Of a stretch of DNA of 57,529 nt, positions 47,484-57,529 are shown in pieces. A program made the translations under genes and the position numbers. Source of the stretch: Scleroderma bovista (Eukaryota; Basidiomycota; Agaricomycetes; Boletales; Sclerodermataceae); NCBI GenBank assembly GCA_037178675.1, contig JAYMGJ010000011.1:1-57529 (forward strand), given 5' to 3'. The notes below the pieces were generated by a model that searched no databases, had not been told where the DNA came from, and worked only from the letters and a program-made list of their open reading frames with translations. Positions within the stretch are counted from its first letter, which is position 1, and each line of letters starts with the position of its first letter.

Positions 47484-50400
47484 TCAGGAAATGGGCATCA
47501 CAACATCAAATACCCCCGTCCCCGTTACAATGGGTCGTCCAACAACAAGGTTACTGGAGGGTGTCGTCAGGTCGTCAAAATCTCCATGCAGAGTTGCGTC
47601 AGACAAGAAAGCCGTCGTGGTTTCGTATGACGCCTTAAGAAGTGGCGATGGATTGGTTGAAAGACCTTTCCTATTGAATGGTTTGTAGCCACCTTCGAAC
47701 GTCTAGTTGGACAAGTAAAAAAATTGTCATACTAGCCAGAGGCCAGGAACATACCATATAATCCGCAATCAGCTCCAGATGTCTGATGTTAACGTCAATC
47801 TTGTATGCGTCGAAGACGCCCGCGATCTCACGGAGAATCGCAGCACGCGCCATTTCTACCCCGTAAGTCTTCAGTATCGAGTAAATATCGTTGGAATAGA
47901 CAGCATCAAATTTTATTATGCTGTCGTCAGAGCCACATGCAAATTGCCAGATGCCGCTCAAATTGGACCCGTTGGTGGTCAGCTTAAAGATGGGTCAATA
48001 TTGCTGTGGCTTCGACCAAGTGTAGAACCACCTACTCTGGTCCTTTCGACGCCGTTATCCTTCACCACTGTACTGAAACACTGTGTTATCCCTGGGATTT
48101 CCCGGATGACGGTCTTCCGACAGGCGCGCTCGACTATGCCTACAAGCAGCAGTTTGGGGAAATCCGAGGAGAACTAGAAAAGAGAGCAGTGTCAAATGTT
48201 CAGCAAACTATTCGACATATGTCAGACCACGACATACCTCGAGTATGAATGAACAAGAAGTGCCCGTAAATTCGAATGAAGACGCTTGATTAAAGTTGCG
48301 CTCAAACTCATCCGCAACTATCTCAGCTTGATCGCGAAGGGTGGTGGGACGCCCAAGGCGCCGTCCTGAGCCTTGTACGCGGTCTATGTCATTACCTTCG
48401 TTATCGGAAGCATAAGCAGCTTCAATGGCGTCGTCATCGAAGGCTTCGCTCTCCTCGTCAGACTCGTAAGAAGACTGCTCCTTCTTCCGCAAAACACGTT
48501 TGGCATCCTCGACATCCCCATCGCCTTGCTCACTCTCGTCGTCCGCTCCTCCCTTGCTACGTCCCTCCCCTTCTACGCCCCCTTCATCAGTTTCGGCAGC
48601 TTCTCCAGCTACTGGGTCCTTGGTTGCTCTGCCTTTACCAAGTTGGTCAATCTGGTGCTTGAGATCGACATCAAGTTTTTTCATTTCTAGTTGTATCTCC
48701 CGTTTGAGGATTAGAGGAAAGCGCGCTCCAAAGACGGAGAGAATCTCAATGGATTCGACATCGTACTCGGTAACATATTCCTCTGCGGGGAAGAATTGGA
48801 TGTCCACCTGGAATTCTGTGTGGCGGACTTCATGTTTGACAATGAGCCGTTCTTTCACAGTGACACTGTCAACAATTTGTGAGAGCGTAAGCCTGCTGGC
48901 CCTTTTGCAGAATGTCTGTACATCCTTCTCTGATGTTCCTGGAACGACGTCCATAGTCATCGAAGGTGTTTTTGGCTTCTGGGATGCTGTCATGACAATT
49001 TCCCTCAAGCGAGGGATACCCAATGTAACATTTGCAGCTCCGTGTCCTGGAAAGGAGATAAGTAAAGACCTTGCTAGAATTTGCCAAAGATGTTTACCAG
49101 CAAAGTGAAAGGTATTGAGGGTCATTTGCGTGGAAGGTTCACCAACACTACACCACAAAGTCAGCGACTTCATTTTCATCTTAGCTCAACATACCCCTGG
49201 GATGCGAGAAGGCCGACCGCTTCTCCAGGTTCAACAAGACTTCTCAAATACTTGACATTCATCAGGAGACGGAAATACTTCGCCTTCACGGGCTCTTGTC
49301 TTCGGCGAATAACTTCCCTGCGGGTTTTTGACTTGATGGTCGGAGGCTGAGAGTTAATATACTTCTCAACGGCCTCCGCAAACTTTTCAGACGTGCTTCC
49401 AAGGAACCGGCTCGGACTGTAAAGATCCATAGTAGGGGTGAGCTCTTCGCGGGGAGATGACTTGAATGGAGCGGGGCGGGTATTTGACTTCTTGAGCAAC
49501 TTCTTCATATACGAAAACGCATCGACATCGTTAATCGCACCAGTGATATTCTTCGGCCGGTAATAGTTCAGCAGGGTAAGCTGATTTTGAGCAATAAAGT
49601 CAAACTGGAATAGGTGCTTCTGCTTGGTGACATCTAAGCTGTCACCACCATAATGGAATTGATAAACAGATGAGTCGCTTCCCCGAACGGTATGATCATA
49701 GTGGACACGGATGCCCTCGAGGTGCTTGATAAGACATCGTTGAAGATACCCAGAACGAGATGTCTTCACGGCGGTGTCGATAAGTCCCTCTCGTCCGGCC
49801 ATGCAGTGGAAGTAAAATTCCTGGGGCTTCACGCCCGTCAAGAACCGACTAGCGACGTACCCACCAGCCATTGCTCTTGTATCGAACGCTTTGAAGGATG
49901 GAAGCGTCTTTCCGCTGACCATAACAGGAACACGTCGACCCTCCAGCTCCTGCTGGCCAAGAGCGCAGGATATTTGCTGTGCATTAACAGCGCTCCCCTT
50001 GGCACCCGACTGTGTCATCGCTTGCATGTGATTATAAGGGAATTTGCGAAGAAGGCCATCTGGAATGCATGCGTCCGCAATGGACTTCGTCAAGATAGCC
50101 AACTTCGTCTTGACGGTGACATCAAGTCCAGCCATTTTGCTGTCGTCTCGAAGGACGTCTTCTAGGAGTGTGTTCAAAGCCCCCGGGACATCCTCCTTCG
50201 GCATATTGACGAGCGAGGGGAAGTTTTCTATGGCGCCCTCCGTCCCAAGCTTCGCGTTCTCTTGCAGTATCGTGGTTCGTTTTCGATCAGCCTGTGGTGT
50301 CAGTGCAAGATCATCCATACGACAAGTAAAAGCCCTATGCTGCAAGAATTTCGTAAACAATCGACTGAGGATTCCCAGGAGTTGTCCTGCAGTCTCTGCC

Positions 50401-53400
50401 CCGTACAACTCATATACCGAGTGCACTAAGCCGTAATCGGTTGCACCAAATGCGGATTTATCCAAAACACCACAAAGAAGTTCGCCGTCCATGAAAATGA
50501 CGCGGTCTTCGGAGGATCCTTTCCCCCACAAGTGACCTGGAACCTTTGATTTCGCCTCGAGGTTCACTCCTTCTGCATTAGTCGGTGTGATATTCAAGAT
50601 AATTGTCGAGATCTGCAAGCGATTAGTAACTCATCTCATTCTTTGGTACGTTACACGACCTACAATCTGCTTGCCGGTCCAAACAGGCCTAGGTTTCCAA
50701 ATAGCAGGGGGAAGAGTCCAAATAGAATCGGTGGAAATAGATTCTTCAGGCCGAAGGGCGCCATATAGCAGTTGGTAGTATTCTTCTCTCGAGAAAAACG
50801 TATCTTTACAAGTCATCCAAACGCCCGCAACCACGTGATCTTGGATGAGACCCCGAAGCGGTTTACCTGAGGTAGGAACAAGATATTGGTTGTCCGTGTT
50901 GGCAATGTACATTGCCTCGGCTCTGGCTACCTGGTTTTCTGGTCTAAATCAGTATTGAGTACCACCACGTTCATACGGAAAACAAGCTCACGAGGAAAAT
51001 GGATGTTCATCTCTGCATAAATTAGCTAACATATATGACTGAGGCGTTCAGTACATACCATCTCCATCAAAATCGGCTGGGTATTTGTAAGGTTAGCAAG
51101 CCTCCGAACGAGAAGTGCTTAACCTACCGTTGTACGAATTACTGGTGACGGAAGGTCAGTCAATGGTTCAAAAGCGGAGAGGGAACCGCTGACCAGTTTG
51201 CGTAATGCATACGAATGGTTTTCTCGCCTTGTAAGATGCGGGCTCGGTGGCACATCATACTTGGCTTGTGTAGCGTAGGTTGTCGATTGAGAATCAAGAT
51301 GTCTCCATCCTGCAAGTGACGATAGACCTTTTTATTGATAGAAGCCGTTCTGGTGGAGAGGCCGCTGCGCCTTCCTCCATGCTCACCTCCGTCCTGGGGA
51401 GTGTACAGTTGATTGGCGATGGCTGTACGCTGCTCAGTTGTCAGTTTTTCCTGGAAAAAAAGGACGGATCAACAGACAGAAAAGATTGATGTAGAAAGCA
51501 GTACCAAAGACTGCTGCCGACCATCTTCATACTCCACCATTGTCGCACCTGGATAGCACTTCGGTCCGTTGATAACCCATTGTCGCAATTTTTGGAAGTT
51601 CATCGGGGTAACAGGTTCCGGAAATGTCAATTTACGAGCAAAGACCGGTGGTACCCCGATTTCATTGGGTTCAATATTAACGTCAGGAGATATGACTGAG
51701 CGAGCTGCATAGTTCACTCGTTTCCCCTAGCAAACTACGTCAGATCCATGTAGCGAACCAACATATTTGTCGCCACTTGCCATCATATGCTTTCTAAACA
51801 AGCCCTCTTTCTTCTCTAATCCTTGCTTCACTCCTGCGGGAGGAAGCTTTCCTTGACGCACCGGCGTTGGATTCTTATTACTGTCGATGAAGCTATTTAC
51901 GTCCACTTGGGACTGAACCAGTGTCTCCAATAGTGACCCTAAGAGACGCCTACGGGAAGGCTCGTCGATTGCTGCCGATTTTCCCGGGACAGTCTGAAGA
52001 TCTGAGGTTAAATCTCGTAATCTGTATGACGTGTGCAAGATCTTGGCCAACAGTTCATTCTGGGGATGTTCAAATAACGTGTCACCCATTTTTGCCGGAG
52101 GTCGGAAACGCGTAGGTGGAACAGGGACCACCTCCATGAAGAAGATGTCGGGGGAAGCATAAGAAAGGCCATTACGTGAAAGCGAAGCAAGTGGTCCATG
52201 ACGTCCGAACAGTAGAGAACAGATCACCGGACAGTTCGCGAAAAGCCGACGAAAGTGAGCACGGCACTCTTCTGGGGCCATCAGTCTTTCATTGCGGCCT
52301 CGAGCGGTTTTCAATCTTCCATCTACTCTTCTTGGAAGAGTTTTTTCTTTGGAAGGCCGTTTTTCTATCTCTTCGTCGGAAAAAACTGTAACTCCTTCGG
52401 GCTCCGACTCTGCATCATCCGTGTCAAGAATCTGATCTTCGGAAGAAACATGATATCCTTCAGTGTGTTGAGCTTGGAATAGAAGAACGTCTGGGCGCTT
52501 GAGACCCACGGCGTCATGTTGCCTTTTCTGCTTCGCAGGAAGATCGTATTCTATGATCTTGGTAAACCCTTCTTTACGGAAAGTATACCCATAACTACAC
52601 AATTGAGTAAAAAATGTAGCACTGGGGTAAACTGGGTACTCACGCCCCACATCCTTCATTTTGACATCTTTTGGAAATGGTAGACTTGAGGAATTCGGTG
52701 ATGACATCTTTCCTGACTTGATAAACCAGTTCATCTTTGTACTGGTCCCTCTTTATTCCTGCTCGGGAAAGATGGATTGTGACATATAATCTCACGCGCC
52801 TTTCAAATTCGTCAACCGTTTCGTCTCGTGAGTCTTCGTCTTCTGAGTCGTTATCGTTACTCCCCGTTTGGATATGAAGCTCGTCTACGCCGAATGCGGC
52901 ATCCAGTAAGCCATGTTCTAACAGACGTAACTTCGCGACATATTTGCATAACTGCCATTTAGCAAGTATCAACTCACTGACCAGATATTCGAGGAGGAAG
53001 AAGCGCACCACTGATCGACGTGTTTTAAATCTATGGCAAAACAGACAGATTCCGCGTAGGATGTTATACATGTGCGACATAAAAAGCGGGTGATACACTG
53101 GGGCAGGAAGTTCGATATGTCCGTAGTGACCAGGACATGTGAAATAGTTTAGATGACATGTTGCACAACTAGCACACGAAGTCAGCAGTGAAGTAAACAG
53201 GAATACTTCAATCGTACTGACATATCATGCCGATCGCTTGGTCCGAGAGCTGGATCATACAGGCCTCCGACATTTGGTCTGTTGAGGTCGTCGAGTAGAA
53301 CGGGATTGACTATTTGCTTCACGGAGATTCTGCGTATGTCCTCGCTGGAGAGGAAAGAAAAGGAGACACTCTTGATGGACGATGGTACTGAGATCCCGAT

Positions 53401-53406
53401 GTTCAT
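47484..53406 (-). CDS. RPA190: RNA polymerase I largest subunit Rpa190
   Basis: Catalytic subunit of RNA polymerase I, which makes 35S pre-rRNA in the nucleolus. The start at 53406 gives [20 protein letters not shown] and [20 protein letters not shown], typical of Rpa190. Downstream blocks include [12 protein letters not shown] and the magnesium site ADFDGDEMN, split by an intron near 51008-51055. Then come [60 protein letters not shown] and [21 protein letters not shown] sequence. A long acidic insertion lies around 48360-48600 ([20 protein letters not shown]), as in Rpa190. The C-terminus (DVVMPIS, stop 47484) is complete. About ten introns are present. Loss of none of the core motifs is seen. 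A CACGTG site lies 120 bases upstream. Confidence 0.96.
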
Positions 53407-53628
53407 TACTTCTCAACTGACCTCGCACGGAGGGTCAAGTTGGTGTTCAGAGTCTCGTTAAGTTCTTCGTGTTTTCAAATTGACAACGAATTTCAGTACA
53501 GAACTTTTCATCATACATCATACATCACGTGCCACGATCGTTGCTATAAATGGTGTGGTCCCTGTCCAGTGTCCACTGTTGCTACTACATACATACTTAC
53601 ATCCATCATTAATGGGCAATGCGAAACC
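53407..53628. promoter_or_regulatory. RPA190 promoter with CACGTG
   Basis: The 222 bases between RPA190 and the end of the adaptor-like gene upstream hold CATCACGTGCC with CACGTG at 53526-53531, 120 bases before the RPA190 start. No other element was recognised. Both flanking genes run on the minus strand, so this must serve as terminator and promoter. Confidence 0.4.
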
Positions 53629-54805
53629 TTAACTTATTGTGCCACTACGCTTCACAGTCTTTTTCCCCGTCTTACTCTTTTGTACCTCGCTGACCAGCTC
53701 TGCAATCAGTTTGTTGTATGTTTCAGAGTCCTGCTGCAGGGCATCCCGAGTTTGCAGGAGGTACGTCAGAAGGGATGATGTGTTCGTCGTCTCTGACTTC
53801 AGATCAGAAAGATACGCCTCAACCTTTGCCAGTGGCAAAAGATTCAGTTCGTCTGAAAACAATTCACATTGTACATCCATTTCTCGTAAAATTTTTTTGC
53901 AATAGCATACCTGGATCAAGGGATAGCAGCTCGTTTATTCTCTGCTCGTCCAAGCGGGGCTTTGGGCCCAAACCAAGTTGATTCACTGCTGGCATCCCAG
54001 GACGCACAACTGGTTGTGGGGTGCTCGGCCGTGGGGTTCCCGGTCGCGAATTGTCCCTTGAGGCAGGCATGTTCCGCAGCGGATTATTTGGTGCTACAGG
54101 TGGTAAAGACATAGGTCGTGTCGATATATGTAGAGGGGGGAGAGGTTTTGCGCTCGCTTGGGGAAGCATTTCGTCCAGGTTGACCGGTAATCCTAAGGAA
54201 ATCAGATGCTGTTGTCTAATGCGCGATCGTATCCAGTTGACCGGTTCCATGAGAGGGGGTAAATTGACCAGCATATTATAGAGCTGGCGGCTGTAAAACT
54301 CGGTCCCGAGTGGTCTACCCAGGGAAATGACGACGTACCTTTCAGGATCGACAAGTATCTGGCCAATACCCTCCACCTGCCTGACATCCCCCTCGATTGT
54401 CACGTCAGACAGATCCTGCGTCCACTCTGGTCCCAATATGTCTTCTATTTGCTGTTTCAAATCTTTCTCCGCAGATAAAGGGTCTAATTGGAGTGTTCTC
54501 CACGTTAGTTGTGATGGTTCAACCACTGCAACTTCCTCTCCAAAGTCGACCTCCTCTTCGAAGGTGAAAGTTGCCTCTGATTCCCCTGCTCCTCCGAAAT
54601 CTGCAAAATCTGCAAAATCGTCATCCTGGGCGATCGATGGGTTTTGAGTCTGCGGTGGGGTATGAAAGTCTTCAAAGTCATCAAATTGGTCATGAGACAA
54701 CGCGGGAGAGGGCATAGAAAAGGCGGCACTCGTCAGATTCAACAGGCGAGGTGGGTCCGAGGGGGCGCTCCATACGGACGAGCCAAAGCCAAATTCATCG
54801 TCCAT
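53629..54805 (-). CDS. DFxDF-motif protein, possible clathrin AP-1 accessory (Laa2-like)
   Basis: The start at 54805 gives MDDEFGFGSSVWSAPSDPPR. The N-terminus has repeated acidic-Phe motifs (FDDFEDFHTPP, DDFADFADFGG), the kind that bind ear domains of clathrin adaptors. A predicted folded part follows: LTWRTLQLDPLSAEKDLKQQ, QQLYNMLV-type sequence (SRQLYNMLVNLPPLMEPVNW), IRSRIRQQHLISLGLPVNLD and EMLPQASAKPLPPLHI. A Pro-rich linker precedes a coiled end: RLDEQRINELLSLDP joined by an intron (about 53851-53910) to DELNLLPLAKVEAYLSDLKS and DSETYNKLIAELVSEVQKSK. This layout resembles the fungal family of yeast Ybl010c (Laa2), an AP-1 accessory; I assign it from memory of that layout, with moderate certainty. 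RRN11 is divergent, 155 bases away. Confidence 0.65.
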
Positions 54806-54960
54806 GAATGCAACAGAAGTTTGGTAAGGAGACAGGAGACCAGGAGACGACGATGTATTGTATGTAGCAATTGCACACCGAGAAACGAACAAGAGGTCTG
54901 GTTAAGTGTAATGAGACGTTGGCTGTTGTGCAGCACGATGATAACTAGTAAGATGCAGCA

Positions 54961-55919
54961 ATGACGATGATACATACTGGCATGTCGAGTGGAGTGTGTG
55001 CCACCTGCCAGCACTTCGAAGCCTTGCCACACCTCATCATGGATTCCAGTAGCCATCCATTTCTATTCTCCTTCCTGGAAGACAAGCCACGCCTGACTTC
55101 CCGCCGGGTTCATCTGCGACGCCTCTACGACGTATTGCACGTTAGTCTGCAACGACATGACATGATGCGGGCACGCCGAGCATGGGCCATTCTCGCAAGA
55201 TGCAACGAGGTCAATTGGAAGACTCTATGGACGTTAAGCATTGGCCTTTTGAACCACCGCGCCGATACTACGGAGAGCAGCCCCGTTAAGATCGACTACT
55301 TAAGATCCATGATGTTGCAGCATCCTGAGGAGGTGCGATCTTCTCAACATCCACACCTCTTCAGTGTGTTTACAGTCAATAGCGCGAAAAGATCCTCGGT
55401 GAGCTTGTCCACCAGTTCATCCTGGCAAATAGGCATAGGGATGCCCTGGATGAATTGGAGTTGTGCGTGGTTGATGGCTCCGTCTCCTCGTGCTCACCAG
55501 TGTTCGTGGTAGTTGTCTTCCATCTTTCCCCTATCGCGACAACCCAGTCCTCCATCTCTATGCTGGCCTTTGCTATATGTTCAATGCCCAGTCATCCAAT
55601 GATATACTCGGCGGTAAATGTTTCTTGTGGCATCCCGATGTGGTCAACCAGTGACATTGGCCTTGGTCGCTGTAGAACACGCTGACTGTATTATGATTGA
55701 CCGCGCCCAAATCTCCTTCGAGCGTGCTAAAGCATTGGACCCGGACAACATTGTCGTGGACTCGTTGGTAACTATGGTGAGAGTGATTCGTGCTTTCAGT
55801 CATCTGTACTCATCCCACCACGACAGGCACAATGCTTCAGTCAAACACCTTCGCATGCAAATCATCACGAATCCGACGATGATGTACAGGACCCTCAATC
55901 AAAACGATTGAGAACTTAG
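54961..55919 (+). CDS. RRN11: RNA polymerase I core factor subunit Rrn11
   Basis: Rrn11 is part of the core factor that, with Rrn6, Rrn7 and TBP, recruits RNA polymerase I to the rDNA promoter. An ATG at 54961 opens the frame, though an upstream exon is possible. The conserved part reads FSFLEDKPRLTSRRVHLRRL, YDVLHVSLQRHDMMRARRAW, AILARCNEVNWKTLW, then VKIDYLRSMMLQHPEE joined to REKILGELVHQFILANRHRD and ALDELE. The next exon is LPSFPYRDNPVLHLYAGLCY. The end is ISFERAKALDPDNIVVDSLV and, after an intron near 55777-55826, an acidic Ser-rich tail closing QDPQSKRLRT. These phrases fit the RRN11 family, and the gene stands beside RPA190. It is convergent with RIX1, 77 bases away. Confidence 0.85.
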
Positions 55920-55996
55920 TACATGCCTTTCGAATTTACCCCAGGTAACAAAACAGGTAGAATGATCCATCCCTACACATTCTCAGTACCACTCTG

Positions 55997-57529
55997 TCAA
56001 GAATCCGAATCCGAATCCAAATCAATGGAAGGCAATTCTTCGTCATCGTTGTCATCAGCGATCAATATCGCAGGTGCTGAGGAGTCAACTAATTTAGGAG
56101 CCTGTATTTGAGACTGTGGGGCAAGTGAGTGTTGGACTATTGATGGAACTGGACGCGGGGGGGTATTTGGTTTCACTGGAAAATTATCGCCGTAGGTAGC
56201 ATTGTTGGAAGGGGGGGATGGGGGGGCATTGGGATGATGTTGGGATGGATGGGGCGAAGGTGGACGTGCTTGTGATTCATGAACCTGCGACGGAGCATGA
56301 ATAGACACAAGGGCTTTAAATCGTTCTTGTGGTTTTAAGTGGGGCTCGGTCTTTTCTTTCTGTTGGGATGAACCATGGGCCCGGTGGGTGGTTGTTCCAT
56401 CCTTAGTGTCGTCAGCTGTAAGTAATTCAAAAGGTAATGATCGCGCTGGCGGTGGCCTCCGAGGGTGTATGAGAAGGTCCACGCATGCTTGCAATTTAGC
56501 ACGGGAGCAAGGGTCCTGCGGGGGCCGCATTCAACGCGTTGCACATCATTGCGATGCCTCGACTCACTTTGTGGCCACCTTCAGCAGCGCATGAACGTAA
56601 CACAAGTCCCACTGATTTACTCATGACATATGTTCCCGGCACATTTTCTAAGCAAATCTCGCGCACATTTTCGACCAATCGGCCATAGAATCTAGGGTCA
56701 GATGAAAGGCTTTGGGGGGGTACTGACGGTAACGAAAGCAGAATGGTAAGGAGAACTCGGCTTGCAAGCGAGCGGACGGACAGCGATAATTCCACGTTCT
56801 TAAGGATCTCATGAACAACTATAAGAGATTAGAAATGCTCAGCGTGATTTTAAGGCAAGTTCCTACCGTCTAGTGAAGTCAGAATTGCATGACACTCATA
56901 TGTTGTGGCGCAGAGCAGTGTTTGGCGAATTGAAAGTGCGTTTTCATCTTCGAAGTCGCGTCGCCGTTTCCGGCTTGCTTTAGACTGTGTGTGGGAAGGA
57001 ATCATACTCTCCTGACCTTGAGTGGAGCGAGGAAGATATAGTGAGGACAAGGTCGGAATCATGACCTTCATAAGTCGTGTGACCGCGAGCTGTGCACCGA
57101 CGACAGGACAATGGCGAAGCAGATCATATGCAGTTTGAAGGAACACAATCTGTTGTGGACTTAAGGGTGATTTTAGCTTTGAGGGAAAGTTGTGTGTAAA
57201 TCCACTTACGCCTCTTGTATTGCTTCGAGTCGACAGGCTATGACCGTGATCAAGCGCGAAAGACTAGAGGCGATAAGATTTTGAGCTCTGAAACCCATAC
57301 CGGATCAGCGTGCGCACGGCAGAATTGCTGGCCTCTCACGTTTGGCTTAAACAGGAAAGTAATTGGTACCCTCGCATCCAAAATTGTGGCAATGCCGCTA
57401 TTTCCAAAGCACGGATTTGCGAGTCGAAGTGTTCAATCTGAAATATTGAGTCGCACTGGAAAAGGACAAAATATGGATAGGTACCTGTTCTTCACCCGTG
57501 CAAATGAGTAGTATGCACCCAAAATCGGC
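55997..57529 (-). CDS. RIX1: Pre-60S processing protein Rix1 (PELP1 family), 5' truncated by window end
   Basis: Scaffold of the Rix1-Ipi1-Ipi3 complex that acts on nucleoplasmic pre-60S particles and ITS2 processing. The gene enters from the right edge, so its N-terminus is missing. Readable parts are AYDLLRHCPVVGAQLAVTRL, MKVMIPTLSSLYLPRS, basic SKASRKRRRDFEDENALSIR, TLLCATTYECHAILTSLD, VELSLSVRSLASRVLLTILL, SLSSDPRFYGRLVENVREIC and SVGLVLRSCAAEGGHKVS. The C-terminal part is Pro/Ser/His-rich and ends in an acidic tail (ADDNDDEELPSIDLDSDSDS), as in Rix1. Introns lie near 56825-56865, 57150-57210 and 57435-57485. The G-rich plus strand at 56211-56254 corresponds to the Pro-rich linker. Confidence 0.8.
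56211..56254 (+). other. G-quadruplex-prone G-run cluster
   Basis: Within the RIX1 coding region, the plus strand shows two G7 runs two bases apart, then G3, G3 and G4 runs, separated by loops of 2 to 8 bases. Another G7 run lies at 56157-56163. It fits the G4 pattern well. Since RIX1 is on the minus strand, the mRNA carries the C-rich copy, and this G strand is the transcribed template. Confidence 0.6.

Noticed and set aside
48500..49108. Ser-rich 202-residue plus-strand frame
   Set aside because: It mirrors the acidic insertion and trigger region of RPA190; Ser-rich antisense to Asp/Glu-rich coding is expected.
49692..50436. Long plus-strand frames opposite RPA190
   Set aside because: They are antisense to the conserved Rpa190 core and show no family features.

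Overview
The window is nuclear DNA of a filamentous basidiomycete, most likely an Agaricomycete. Genes are compact and cut by many short introns of about 45 to 60 bases with GT-AG borders. Proteins match fungal families, and several (SF3B6/p14, an eIF4A-III-type helicase, Psf2, haspin, TRP-type Yvc1) fit a basidiomycete better than a budding yeast. I see no prokaryotic, viral, transposon, CRISPR, rRNA or tRNA feature. About 29 protein genes can be supported. The first (GTP cyclohydrolase II) and last (Rix1) run off or abut the window edges.

Left part (1-14 kb): RIB1 and VPS17 (+), LEU2 (-), NOB1 (+), ARC18/ARPC3 (-), a YVC1-like TRP channel (+), PSF2 of the GINS complex (-) and a haspin kinase (+). 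Middle (14-36 kb): a membrane-anchored M28 peptidase of the glutamate carboxypeptidase II type (+), a membrane-fused spermidine-synthase-like protein (+), an F-box/LRR-like gene or relic (-), a 2-oxoglutarate/Fe(II) oxygenase (+), RCC1 (-), an aldehyde dehydrogenase (+), VPS60 (-), a CysA/MET2-family acyltransferase (-), a disordered unknown protein (+), DID2 (-) and SVP26/TEX261 (+). Right part (36-57.5 kb): a synaptojanin-like SAC1/5-phosphatase (+), SF3A3 (-), eIF4A-III/FAL1 (+), SF3B6/p14 (-), LCL2 (-), an unknown KEN-box protein (-), RPA190 (-), a DFxDF-motif adaptor-accessory-like protein (-), RRN11 (+) and RIX1 (-).

Strands alternate almost gene by gene. Many neighbours are divergent pairs sharing a promoter of only 90-200 bp: LEU2/NOB1, ARC18/YVC1, PSF2/haspin, RCC1/ALDH, DID2/SVP26, SF3A3/eIF4A-III and an adaptor-like gene/RRN11. 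Others are convergent pairs less than 200 bp apart.

Three loose functional groupings stand out: U2 snRNP and exon-junction factors (41.1-45.4 kb), RNA polymerase I and 60S biogenesis (47.5-57.5 kb), and endosomal/secretory trafficking (VPS17, VPS60, DID2, SVP26, the phosphoinositide phosphatase, the adaptor-like gene). A CACGTG hexamer recurs in seven promoter intervals; one of these, PSF2/haspin, also carries an ACGCGT element. I found no clearly new biological system. The best leads are the shared promoter element, the PSF2/haspin bidirectional promoter, the KEN-box protein and the changed catalytic loop of haspin.
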